This document shows, one piece after another, positions 16,686 to 25,071 of a stretch of 64,000 nt of DNA (position 1 is its first letter; every line of letters starts with the position of its first letter). The position numbers and the translations under genes were made by a program. Under the pieces are notes generated by a model. The model did no database searches and was not told the DNA's origin. It was given only the letters and a program-made list of their open reading frames with translations. The DNA comes from AC-32 sp963717475 (lineage in GTDB: Bacteria; Actinomycetota; Thermoleophilia; Gaiellales; Gaiellaceae), in the NCBI GenBank assembly GCA_963717475.1, contig OY970337.1, positions 2,294,001-2,358,000 on the forward strand, in the 5' to 3' direction.

Positions 16686-18568
16686 CCTTCCAGCGCCTTC
16701 GATTCCTCCTGCACGGAGCGTCTCCTCGCTCGCACTCCGACGACCACCCGTCTGACCGTTTCCCGGATCGGGCCTCGCGCAGGCCGCTCGGCCGCGCTCG
16801 GGTACGGCGCGTACCGGCCGGCCGCGAGGGCAGCGACCTGTCCCGCCGCGGCGAGCCAGGCGACGGCGATCACGACCGCAGAAAGGCGCACGTAGCCGCT
16901 CGCCGTCAGCTCGGCGAGGTACCACGGCGCGTCGAGCCCGAGCCCGAAGCGAAGCGCGAGCGAGCCGAGCAGGAGCAAGGGCCCGAGCAAGCCCGCCGCG
17001 AACAGCGCCAGTCGTGCCGAGATGGGCCGGTTGCGCACGTTCGGTAGCCAGAGCCACGCGTGTAAGGACGGAAGCAGGAAGACGAGCGCGAACGGATTCG
17101 TCGCGACGACGAGCAGCGCGACGACCGCAAGCGCGAGGAGCGCGGCGGCCGTGCCGGCAAGCTCCTCCGAGGAGCCGATCGGCCTGCGCGGCGCGAGGCT
17201 GGTCCGCGCCACGACCCAGCCGAGCAGGCTGAGCACCGCGAAGCCGCCGAGCGCCAGGACCGGCCAGCTCGTCGCGGGCGGTGTGTCCGGCGGCAGCGGC
17301 ACGGAGGGAGCCGCCGGCCAGGCGCCGGCGAGCGCGAAGAGCTCGAAGATCGCGGCCGTCCAGAGCCAGAAGCCGAGGCGGCTGCGATAGCTGCGGAACG
17401 CGGGTGCGAGGACGATGTGCCGTCGGCGGCAGCGGGCAAAGAGGTCGATCGCGGCGACCAGGAACGGCGCGAGCGCGGCGATCAGGACGAGCTCGATCGC
17501 CCAGCCCGGAAGGATCCGCGGCCCGAAGTAGACGTAGCTTGCGGTCCCCGGCGCGAGCTCGACACCGGAGTCGAGCCACCGCAACAGCTGCTGCGCGGCG
17601 CCTCCGAGCTCGCCTAGGCGGATCGCATCGAGCCGGTTCGGCCGGTCGGTGAACGCCGCCGGCGGCCGCTCGCCGCCGCTCGTGAGCGTGAGCGCGGGCA
17701 TTCCGCGGGCAAGGAGCGGCCCCTGAGCGTGCAGCGTGTACGGGAAGGCGAGATCGAGGAGCTGGGCGAAGCCGGTCGGCCGTCGGGGCCGGGAGCCTGT
17801 CTGCTGCAGGACGAGCCGAGACGCCGTCTCGACCAATCCCGGGGACGCGAGGCGGGGCTGGGATCCCGCGAGGACGAGCCGCGCACGGCCTGGGTCGGCG
17901 AGAGAGTCGAGGTCGATTGCCGCCAGGACGTGGCCGTGGTGGGTCTGCGCGAAGCGCCGGGCGCCCAGGGCTCCGAACGCGCCGCCGTCGGCGGCGACGA
18001 AGACGAGGGTGTGCAGCGGGCTGAGCGCGCGTGCCCCCGGCGCGTCGACGGGCGCCCCGTACGAGCGCGCAAGCTGGATGAGCGCCGCGATTCCAGACCC
18101 GTTGTCGTTCGCGCCGGGCCCGCCGCCGCTGTCGTCGCGGTGCGCCATCAGGACGATCTCGTCGGGCAATTTCCCAGGGATGGTGACGAGCTGGTTGACG
18201 AGCGGCTGACGGCCGTGCCCGGGCAGGAGCGCGCTGAAGCGGTCGTCGAAGACCTTGAGGCCGTACGGCGCGAGCTGCTGCGCGTACCAGGTCGCGGCAC
18301 CCGCGGCCCCGGCCGTTCCCGGCACGCGGTCCGGGTAGGTCGACGCCAGCTGCGACGCCAGCTCGACGGCGCCGCTGCGGTCGAACGCGGCCGGCAGCGC
18401 CGGGGAAGGCGCAGGCAGCGGCTCGGTCTTGCGCACGCTGAAGGCGGCGAGGAGGAGCGGAATGCCGACGAGCAGCCACGTCCCGCGGTAGAGACGCCCG
18501 CTGACGGGGCGCTCGAGCGAGCCGAGCCGCGGCCGGCGCCGCGCGGGTCGGGGCGGGAGGGCCGCCAT
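16682..18568 (-). CDS. M28 family metallopeptidase with a C-terminal polytopic membrane domain
   Basis: A 628-residue protein. One N-terminal membrane anchor precedes an M28 aminopeptidase-like domain (about residues 60-320), with the zinc-site pattern VLMAHRDDSGGGPGANDNGSGIAAL. The second half has about seven hydrophobic helices. Some usual zinc ligands look replaced (ADGGAFGALGARR in place of an E-rich EExG segment), so activity is uncertain. It is coupled to the sortase (ATGA overlap). A TACTAT -10 at 18578-18583 lies 9 bases before the ATG, consistent with a leaderless transcript. A role in envelope protein processing is inference. Confidence 0.75.
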   Translation of the reverse strand: MAALPPRPARRRPRLGSLERPVSGRLYRGTWLLVGIPLLLAAFSVRKTEPLPAPSPALPAAFDRSGAVELASQLASTYPDRVPGTAGAAGAATWYAQQLAPYGLKVFDDRFSALLPGHGRQPLVNQLVTIPGKLPDEIVLMAHRDDSGGGPGANDNGSGIAALIQLARSYGAPVDAPGARALSPLHTLVFVAADGGAFGALGARRFAQTHHGHVLAAIDLDSLADPGRARLVLAGSQPRLASPGLVETASRLVLQQTGSRPRRPTGFAQLLDLAFPYTLHAQGPLLARGMPALTLTSGGERPPAAFTDRPNRLDAIRLGELGGAAQQLLRWLDSGVELAPGTASYVYFGPRILPGWAIELVLIAALAPFLVAAIDLFARCRRRHIVLAPAFRSYRSRLGFWLWTAAIFELFALAGAWPAAPSVPLPPDTPPATSWPVLALGGFAVLSLLGWVVARTSLAPRRPIGSSEELAGTAAALLALAVVALLVVATNPFALVFLLPSLHAWLWLPNVRNRPISARLALFAAGLLGPLLLLGSLALRFGLGLDAPWYLAELTASGYVRLSAVVIAVAWLAAAGQVAALAAGRYAPYPSAAERPARGPIRETVRRVVVGVRARRRSVQEESKALEG

Positions 18569-18576
18569 ACCCTGGC

Positions 18577-18583
18577 TATAGTA
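18577..18583. promoter_or_regulatory. Overlapping divergent -10 elements (M28 peptidase / response regulator)
   Basis: TATAGT on the plus strand (18577-18582) lies about 36 bases before the response regulator ATG. Its overlapping complement TACTAT (18583-18578) lies 9 bases before the M28 ATG. The -10 assignments rest on sequence resemblance only. Confidence 0.4.
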
Positions 18584-18618
18584 GGTACGCGATCTCACAG
18601 CGCCGGCAGGCACTGCCG

Positions 18619-19314
18619 ATGCCCGATTCCTCCACGATTCTGCTGGTCGACGACGAGGACGCTGTCCAGAAGCTCCTCGCCTACCCCCTCGAGCGGGACG
18701 GCTTCCGCGTGATCCAGGCGCGCGACGGCGAGGAAGCGCTCGAGCGGTTCGAGCGCGAGCACGTCGATCTCGTCGTCCTCGACCTGATGCTGCCGAAGCT
18801 CGACGGTCTCGAGGTCTGCAAGCGCCTGCGCGCGGGCAGCGCGGTGCCGATCATCATGCTCACGGCCCGCGACGACGAGCTCGACAAGGTGCTCGGCCTC
18901 GAGCTCGGCGCGGACGACTACATCACGAAGCCGTTCTCGATCCGCGAGTTCCGCAGCCGCGTGCGAGCGCTCCTTCGCCGCGCAGCGACCGCGCGGCCCG
19001 ACGACCCCCAGGAGGAGATCGAGGCGAACGGCCTTCGGATCGACGTCGCGCGCCGGGAGGTCTTCGTTCACGACCGGCCTGTGCAGCTGACCTACGTCGA
19101 GTTCGAGCTCCTGCGCACGCTCGCCTCGCATGCGGGCCGGGTCTATACCCGCGAGCAGCTGCTGCAGGCGCTCTGGGGCGGCTCCGAGTACCGCGAGCCG
19201 CGGACGATCGACGTGCACGTCCGGCATTTGCGCGAGAAGCTCGAGCGCGACCCACACGAGCCGGAGTTCATCCTGACCGTGCGCGGCGTCGGCTACCGCT
19301 TCCGCAGCCGGTGA
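18619..19314 (+). CDS. OmpR/PhoB-family response regulator
   Basis: A 231-residue DNA-binding response regulator. The receiver domain (residues 1-125) has DDED near residue 12, the phosphorylation site Asp55 in VVLDLMLP, and the TARDDE and KPFS switch residues. The winged-helix domain (about 135-231) has the recognition segment EPRTIDVHVRHLREKLE and ends with VRGVGYRF. The partner kinase follows directly with a 4-base overlap (GTGA). HtrA, an anti-sigma factor and trehalose genes follow, suggesting control of envelope or osmotic stress. Confidence 0.94.
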   Translation: MPDSSTILLVDDEDAVQKLLAYPLERDGFRVIQARDGEEALERFEREHVDLVVLDLMLPKLDGLEVCKRLRAGSAVPIIMLTARDDELDKVLGLELGADDYITKPFSIREFRSRVRALLRRAATARPDDPQEEIEANGLRIDVARREVFVHDRPVQLTYVEFELLRTLASHAGRVYTREQLLQALWGGSEYREPRTIDVHVRHLREKLERDPHEPEFILTVRGVGYRFRSR

Positions 19315-20745
19315 GCCGTTTCTTCCGCAGCGTCGGCACGCGCCTCAGCCTCGCCCTGCTCCTCGTCGTCGCCGCCGCGCTCGGGATCGTCTATCTGGCG
19401 GTCGTTCCCTCGCTGCAGTCGCGTCTGGAGAACACGCGGTTAACAGCTTGCGGCGGCTGCGCAGCACCTCGTGCCCGAGGCGACGGAGCGACCAACTCTT
19501 GCTGCATGGACGACTTCGTCGAGACCTCAGCGCACGACGTCGGCGCGCGCGTGATGATCTTCGACGACGAACGCCGTGCCCGGCGGGCCGAGCGTCGGCA
19601 GCCCGATCGCCGACTCGAGTGGGGCCAGCCCTCTCACGCGGAGCCCACGAACGACCCGATCGCGATGCGAGCGCTGCGAAGCGGGGGCCGTGGAGCAGGG
19701 GTTCGTGAACGAGGGAGGCGTTCACTACGCCGAGGCGGCATTCCCTACGACGGCGGCGCGCACGTCCTGCTCTCTCCGCGACTCGCTCGAGGACCAGCTG
19801 GGCAGCGTTCACCTCGTGCAGCGCCGCGTGCTCTTCTCGGCCGGCGCCGCGCTCCTGATCGCGCTGCTGCTCGGCTACGGCGGGGCCTGGATGTTCGCCC
19901 GGCGGATTCGGCGGCTCGAGCGCGCGGCGGACCGGATCGCCGCCGGCCAGTTCGACGAGCCGGTGCACGACAGCGGCGGCGACGAGCTCGGCGACCTCGC
20001 CGCCGCCTTCGACCGCATGCGGACCAGGCTCGCCCAACTCGACGACGCCCGGCGCGAGTTCGTCGCCAACGCGTCGCACGAGCTGCGGACGCCGTTGTTC
20101 TCGCTGTCCGGCTTCCTGGAGCTGCTCGACGACGAGGAGCTCGACGAACCGACTCGCCTCGAGTTCCTCGAATCGATGCGAGATCAGGTTGACCGGCTGA
20201 CGAAGCTCGCATCCGACCTGCTCGACCTCTCCCGGCTGGATGCCGGCCGTTTGCACGTGGAAAGGGAGCCGGTCGACCTGGACGCTCTCGGACGGGACGT
20301 CGTCGACGAGTTCCGGCTCGGCGCGACCGCCTCGGAGCACGAGCTCGAGCACGAAGGCGAGGGCACGATCGCGCTCGCAGACGAGCTCCGCGTGCTCCAG
20401 ATCGGCCGGATCCTCGTCGAGAACGCGATCCGGCACACGCCGCCGGGCACGCCGGTCCGCGTGAGGACGCTTGCACGTGGCGGAAACGCGGTGCTCGAGG
20501 TCGAGGACGCAGGCGAAGGGATCGCGCCGGAGCGCCAGGCGCAGCTCTTCGAACGCTTCTTCCGCCTCGACGGCACGCGTGCGTCAGGCAGCGGCCTCGG
20601 TCTCGCGATCGCGCGCCAGCTCGCCGAGCTGATGGACGGCTCGGTCACCGTCGAATCGGCTCCCGGGAGAACGGTGTTCGCGCTCGTGCTCCCCCTTGCG
20701 GCCCGCCAAGAGCGCGTTGAGGAGCGGCTCGCCGTCCTCGACTGA
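19311..20745 (+). CDS. Sensor histidine kinase with a frame-broken sensor domain
   Basis: Partner of the preceding response regulator. The N-terminal helix (GTRLSLALLLVVAAALGIVYLAVV) is in the frame of the GTG at 19311. From about 19438 to 19790 the sensible reading frame switches about six times (AQHLVPEATE, then MDDFVETSAHDVGARVMIFDD, then GFVNEGGVHYAEAAFP lie in alternating frames). From about 19800 to the stop one frame is intact: a second helix, HAMP, HisKA with the phospho-His in NASHELRTP (codon near 20077), and HATPase_c with ENAIRH, EDAGEGI and GSGLGLAIA. Only the sensor is damaged. This is either poor local sequence or a decaying gene. Confidence 0.8.
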
Positions 20746-20769
20746 CGCGTTTCCCGTGAAAACGCCCGC

Positions 20770-20775
20770 TACAGT
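20770..20775 (+). promoter_or_regulatory. -10 element TACAGT upstream of the HtrA-type protease
   Basis: The hexamer ends 9 bases before the ATG at 20785, so transcription would start at or next to the start codon. An imperfect GCGTTT/AAACGC hairpin lies just upstream (about 20749-20767) and may end the kinase transcript. Confidence 0.4.
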
Positions 20776-20784
20776 GCGTGAGCG

Positions 20785-21972
20785 ATGCGGACGACAGTTT
20801 TCGCGCTCATCTGTGCCGTCGTAGGCGGTCTCGCCGCGCTCGGGATCGGCAAGGCGACGGGCTGGGTCGGGGCCGGCTCGACGACGACAGTGTTCCGCGC
20901 GTCTCCGATCCCGCTCGCGGGCGCCCAGCCCGCGGCCGTCGGCCCCTCCGCGAAACCGCTTGCAGGCAACGGCTTCGATCCACGCCGGATCTACGCGAGC
21001 CGCTCACACGGCGTCGTCACGATCTATGCCCAGTACGGAACCGGCGCTTCCGCCGAAGTCGCCCAGGGCTCGGGCTTCGTCGTCTCGAAGGACGGCTACA
21101 TCCTCACGAATTCGCACGTGGTCACGAATGCGGGTGAGGGCGGGGCTGTTCACGGCGCCGATCGGGTCTACGTCGAGTACCAGGACCTCGATCGCGTGCC
21201 CGCCAGGATCGTCGGCTGGGACGTCTTCGACGATGTCGCGCTGATCCAGGTGCACCCGCAGGACCACAGGCTCGCGCCCGTGCCGCTCGGCGACTCGAGC
21301 GCGGTGGCCGTCGGTGAGCCGGTTGCGGCGATCGGCAGCCCGTTCGGCCAGGAGGACTCGCTCGGCGTGGGCGTCGTCTCGGCCACGCACCGGTCGATCG
21401 AGTCGCTGACCTCGAAGTACTCGCTGATCGACGCGATCCAGACCGATGCGCCGATCAACCACGGCAACTCCGGCGGCCCGCTCTTCGATGCGCGCGGCCG
21501 CGTGATCGGGATCAACGCGCAGATCCGCAGCGACAGCGGCACCGCGGAGGGCGTCGGCTTCGCCGTCCCGATCGACTCCGCGCGCCGCTCGATGCAGCAG
21601 CTGGTCGCAGACGGGAAGGTCTCGTACGCGTACGTCGGGATCACCACCTCGAACCTGACGCCTGCATACGCGAAGCATTTCCACTACGGCGCCACCGAAG
21701 GCGCGGCGATTACCACGGTCATGAAGGGCTCGCCGGCCGGGGACGCCGGGCTGCACGAGCCCTCGCACACCAAGACGTACCTCGGCGTCAAGTTCCCGGC
21801 CGACGCCGATGTGATCGTCGCGATCGACGGCCATCCGGTGCGGACTTCGGCGGACGTGGTGCGCGTCGTGACCGAGCGGCTGACGCCCGGCGAGCGAGCG
21901 ACCTTTACGATCCTCCGTGGCAACAAGCGGCTGCAGGTGCCCGTTCGCCTGTCGCAACGAACGAATCCTTGA
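20785..21972 (+). CDS. HtrA/DegP-type trypsin-like serine protease with PDZ domain
   Basis: A 395-residue membrane-anchored protease for misfolded envelope proteins. The N-terminal helix (TVFALICAVVGGLAALGI) precedes a linker and an S1C domain with His111 in LTNSHVV, Asp near residue 150 in FDDVALIQV, and Ser229 in GNSGGPL. A PDZ domain follows (about residues 275-390, with ADVIVAIDGHPVRTSADVV). It stands directly downstream of the two-component pair, a common arrangement for envelope stress control. It probably has its own start as well. Confidence 0.93.
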   Translation: MRTTVFALICAVVGGLAALGIGKATGWVGAGSTTTVFRASPIPLAGAQPAAVGPSAKPLAGNGFDPRRIYASRSHGVVTIYAQYGTGASAEVAQGSGFVVSKDGYILTNSHVVTNAGEGGAVHGADRVYVEYQDLDRVPARIVGWDVFDDVALIQVHPQDHRLAPVPLGDSSAVAVGEPVAAIGSPFGQEDSLGVGVVSATHRSIESLTSKYSLIDAIQTDAPINHGNSGGPLFDARGRVIGINAQIRSDSGTAEGVGFAVPIDSARRSMQQLVADGKVSYAYVGITTSNLTPAYAKHFHYGATEGAAITTVMKGSPAGDAGLHEPSHTKTYLGVKFPADADVIVAIDGHPVRTSADVVRVVTERLTPGERATFTILRGNKRLQVPVRLSQRTNP

Positions 21973-22020
21973 CGGAGGCCAAACCCGTGAACTTCTACGC
22001 AGGCAACGCTGATCCTTCCT

Positions 22021-22046
22021 GGTTAGGCCATGCCCGGGCCGGGGTA
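22021..22046 (+). promoter_or_regulatory. SigF/SigB-type stress promoter upstream of the anti-sigma kinase
   Basis: GGTTA (22021-22025), a 16-base spacer, and GGGTA (22042-22046) match the actinobacterial SigF/SigB pattern GGTTT-N15-17-GGGTA at 9 of 10 positions. The start of transcription would fall near 22053, 20 bases before the TTG start of the RsbW-like gene. Such genes are often controlled by the sigma factor they inhibit. Confidence 0.5.
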
Positions 22047-22072
22047 GGGATGCCCAAGATGAGAGAGCTAGG

Positions 22073-22492
22073 TTGACCGGGACGGGGCAGTCCGTGCGCC
22101 TGACGATCCCGGCGCGGGCGGAATACATCACCCTCGGCCGGCTCGCGCTGACGGCGATCGCGGGCGTCCGGCCGGTCTCGGACGAGACCCTGCACGACCT
22201 GAAGCTCGCCTTGACCGAGGCGTGCACGAACTCGGTGAAGCACGCGTACGGGAACGGCGGGGGCGAGGTCGAGATCGTCTACCAGCTCGAGCCCGACCGG
22301 CTGGTGGTGGAGGTCGGTGACATGGGCGCGGGCTTCGAGCCGGGAGAGCTGCCGCCGGGCGACGAGTCGGACCTCGAGGAGGGCGGCCTCGGCATCGAGA
22401 TCATCCGGGCCCTGGCGGACGAGGTCGAGATCGGCCCGCGGGGCGACGGCGGCTCGAGGCTGCGCTTCGTCAAGCTCCTTGCCGATAGATAG
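22073..22492 (+). CDS. RsbW-like anti-sigma regulatory factor (ATP-binding, GHKL fold)
   Basis: A 139-residue single-domain GHKL ATPase of the RsbW/SpoIIAB type, which holds and releases a stress sigma factor and may phosphorylate an anti-anti-sigma protein. The N box is LKLALTEACTNSVKHAYG and the G1 box is VEVGDMGAGFEP, with EGGLGIEIIRAL as the second glycine-rich loop. No anti-anti-sigma or sigma gene is adjacent. The start is the TTG at 22073, which puts MTGTGQSVRLTIPA first. A SigF-like promoter lies upstream. Trehalose genes follow, consistent with osmotic stress. Confidence 0.85.
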   Translation: MTGTGQSVRLTIPARAEYITLGRLALTAIAGVRPVSDETLHDLKLALTEACTNSVKHAYGNGGGEVEIVYQLEPDRLVVEVGDMGAGFEPGELPPGDESDLEEGGLGIEIIRALADEVEIGPRGDGGSRLRFVKLLADR

Positions 22493-22530
22493 ATAAGCTC
22501 GCACGCCCGCAGGCGCACCCACCACTAACC

Positions 22531-23814
22531 ATGCTCCAGCTCGTCAACGTCGGACAGAAGTCGCTCGCTGACTACGCAACCATCGCCACTCGCGGGCTGA
22601 TGGACGAGATCAGGCGGCTGGCCGAGCCCCTCGCCGGCAAGCGGGTCGTGCACCTGTCCGCGACCGCGTTCGGAGGCGGTGTGGCCGAGATCAACTACGC
22701 CCTGATCCCGCTGATGAAGGACGCGGGCCTCGACGTCGAGTGGCGAATCATCGGCGGTGCGGACGAGTTCTTCGCGGTCACGAAGACGATCCACAACGCG
22801 ATGCAGGGGAGCCCCGACGGCCTGACGGCCGAGCAGCAGGAGGTCTTTCGCCGCTACAACGCGTTGAACGCGGAGCAGGTCGACGACGAGTACGACTTCG
22901 TGATCGTCCACGACCCGCAGCCCGCCGGGCTGGTCGAGCATTTTCCGTCCAGCGCGGCGCACTGGATCTGGCGCTGCCACATCGACCTCTCGCATCCGAA
23001 CCCCGACGTTCTCTCGTTCCTCGTCCCGTGGATCTCGCAGTACGACGCGGCGATCTTCCACATGCCGGAGTACGTACCCAAGGCCGCCGGGCTGCCGCCG
23101 GCGTACATCTGGCCGCCCGCGATCGACCCGCTGACGCCGAAGAACATGGCGCTCTCGCCCGAGGACGCGGCGTACATCGTCGATCAGTTCGGGATCGACG
23201 TCGAGCGGCCGCTCCTGACGCAGGTCTCGCGCTTCGACCCCTGGAAGGACCCGCTCGGCGTGATCGACGCCTACCGGTCGGTCAAGGAGGAGTGGCCAGA
23301 CGTCCAGCTCGCGCTCGTGGGCTCGATGGCGCACGACGACCCGGAGGGCTGGGACTACTACAGCCGCACGGTCGCCTACGCCGCCGGCGACCCGGACGTC
23401 TACATCCTCTCCAACCTGAACAACATCGGCTCGGTCGAGGTCAACGCGTTCCAGGTGCACTCGTCTGCGCTCATCCAGAAATCGACTCGCGAGGGCTTCG
23501 GGCTGACGGTGACCGAGGGGCTCTGGAAGACGAGGCCGATGGTCGCGAGCCGCGTGGGCGGAATCGTCGCCCAGGTGCAGGACGGCGAGACCGGCTGGCT
23601 CGTCGATCCGGAGTCTCCCGACGAGTGCGCCAACGCGTGCCGGGAGATCATGCGCGACCCGGCCGCCGCGCGGCAACGCGCCCTGAGAGGCAAGGAGTTC
23701 GTGCGCCGGAACTTCCTCATGCCCCGCCTGCTGCGCGACTGGCTCGTCCTCTTCAACCTCCTCGCCGGCAACGACACGGCCGGCGCCGAGGTCGCTACGG
23801 TCGCTGCCGTCTAG
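22531..23814 (+). CDS. treT: Trehalose synthase TreT-like GT4 glycosyltransferase
   Basis: A 427-residue GT4 enzyme resembling TreT, which joins NDP-glucose and glucose to form trehalose. Visible features are VVHLSATAFGGGVAEINYALIPL (the glycine loop typical of TreT), HDPQPAGLV, WRCHIDLSHPNPD, LTQVSRFDPWKDPLGVI, and QKSTREGFGLTVTEGLWKTRPMVAS with the donor-site Glu. It lies 38 bases after the anti-sigma gene and about 1.3 kb from OtsA, so two trehalose routes are side by side. The start is ATG. Trehalose phosphorylase is an alternative within the same family. Confidence 0.8.
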   Translation: MLQLVNVGQKSLADYATIATRGLMDEIRRLAEPLAGKRVVHLSATAFGGGVAEINYALIPLMKDAGLDVEWRIIGGADEFFAVTKTIHNAMQGSPDGLTAEQQEVFRRYNALNAEQVDDEYDFVIVHDPQPAGLVEHFPSSAAHWIWRCHIDLSHPNPDVLSFLVPWISQYDAAIFHMPEYVPKAAGLPPAYIWPPAIDPLTPKNMALSPEDAAYIVDQFGIDVERPLLTQVSRFDPWKDPLGVIDAYRSVKEEWPDVQLALVGSMAHDDPEGWDYYSRTVAYAAGDPDVYILSNLNNIGSVEVNAFQVHSSALIQKSTREGFGLTVTEGLWKTRPMVASRVGGIVAQVQDGETGWLVDPESPDECANACREIMRDPAAARQRALRGKEFVRRNFLMPRLLRDWLVLFNLLAGNDTAGAEVATVAAV

Positions 23815-25003
23815 CACGGACCGCCGACACACCGGTCACGGCGGCGACGACGGCGACGGCGGCGAACAGCAGCCAGACAGACTGGACGCCCGCGTGGCCG
23901 CGGAGCTGGAAAGCAATGAACGGTGCGAGTGTCCAGGCTGGTCCGGTCATCGCCGCGAGCGCGCCGAAGTACGTGCCGCGCGAGGGCTCCGGGGCCAGCT
24001 CGGCGGCAATTGCCTGCGAAGTCGGCATCCAGACCATCTCGCCAAGCATGAACAGGACGATCACGACCACGATCGCCGCTACGCCTTGGACCGCGAGCAA
24101 CACGAGGAAGGGCAGCCCCATCAGGAGCGCGGCGCCTGCCAGTCTCGGTGCAACGGGGATACGTGAGGTCGCGCGGGTGAGCCGGAGCTGGCCGAGGATC
24201 ACGAGCGCCGGGCTGATCGCGATCAGCAGGCCCCAGGTCGACGACGAAAGGCCGTACGCGGAGACCGCGATCACGGGCAGGACCGTCTCGAACGCGCAGT
24301 AGTCGATCCACGAGAACAGATTGGAGAGCAGAAGCAGCGCGAACGGACGGTCGCGCACGACTTCCCGAAACGAGCCCCGCTCCGTCTCGGGGGAGCGACC
24401 TGCCGTCGCCGGAAGGAGCGTGGCCGCGAGCACGGCACCCGTCGCCCCGAGTACGGCGATGCCGAGCAGGAACGCCGTCCAGCCGCCGAGGTACACGAGG
24501 AGCGCTGCGAGTGGCGGCCCGACCAGGATCCCGACGTTCGACGCCACCCTGATCGCCGCGTAGCCGCCTTCTCGTCGTTCCGGCTCGGCGATCAGATCGG
24601 CGACGAGAACTCGGTCGAGCGAGTACGCGGGCGCACCGATCGCGCCCTGGAGGATGATCAGCATGAAGGCGGCGGCGGTCCTGTCGCCGACCGCCGACAG
24701 CGCGACCATGTTGGCGGCGGAGGCAACGAAGCTGAGCACGATCGGCGTCTTGCGGCCGGCTGCATCGGCCAGCTTTCCGCTGAAGTAGTTGGCGGCGGCG
24801 GCGACGGGCGCGCTCGCGAGGAACAGGTAGCCGACGCGTGCCGGAGGCCAGTGCAAGCCCTTGACCGCATAGATCCCGACGTAGACCCAGAAGGTCGAGA
24901 ACGAGACGCTGTAGACGAAGCTGACTGCGGCGACCGGGCGGATCCGCCGGTCGGCGGTACCACCGAGGAGCCTGCCTGCAAGGGTCGCGAACAGGGTCCA
25001 TAT
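23795..25003 (-). CDS. MFS transporter
   Basis: A 12-helix major facilitator. The first half shows YFSGKLADAAGRKTPIVL, the usual loop between helices 2 and 3. The second half ends in a short charged tail (SAVRARRQRP). The first standard start in frame, the TTG at 24856, falls inside the protein and would remove helix 1. Upstream the frame continues through WTLFATLAGRLLGGTADRRIRP to an ATA at 25003, with no ATG, GTG or TTG. Either an indel or an unusual start is present. The substrate is unknown. Its 3' end overlaps treT by 20 bases. Confidence 0.75.
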   Translation of the reverse strand: MWTLFATLAGRLLGGTADRRIRPVAAVSFVYSVSFSTFWVYVGIYAVKGLHWPPARVGYLFLASAPVAAAANYFSGKLADAAGRKTPIVLSFVASAANMVALSAVGDRTAAAFMLIILQGAIGAPAYSLDRVLVADLIAEPERREGGYAAIRVASNVGILVGPPLAALLVYLGGWTAFLLGIAVLGATGAVLAATLLPATAGRSPETERGSFREVVRDRPFALLLLSNLFSWIDYCAFETVLPVIAVSAYGLSSSTWGLLIAISPALVILGQLRLTRATSRIPVAPRLAGAALLMGLPFLVLLAVQGVAAIVVVIVLFMLGEMVWMPTSQAIAAELAPEPSRGTYFGALAAMTGPAWTLAPFIAFQLRGHAGVQSVWLLFAAVAVVAAVTGVSAVRARRQRP

Positions 25004-25059
25004 ACTTGCCGCTACCCGGGGTTGGAGCTCGCCGGGCGTCTCTTGAGGGCGACGCGGGA

Positions 25060-25065
25060 TAGGGT
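25060..25065 (+). promoter_or_regulatory. -10 element TAGGGT upstream of otsA
   Basis: The hexamer ends 6 bases before the GTG at 25072, compatible with leaderless transcription of otsA. Confidence 0.35.
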
Positions 25066-25071
25066 CCAGTC

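Noticed and set aside
21987..22076. 29-codon frame with GGAGG before a GTG, ending TTGA at the anti-sigma start
   Set aside because: Attractive as a leader peptide, but the SigF-like promoter lies inside it, so the main transcript would not include its start. No conservation can be judged here.
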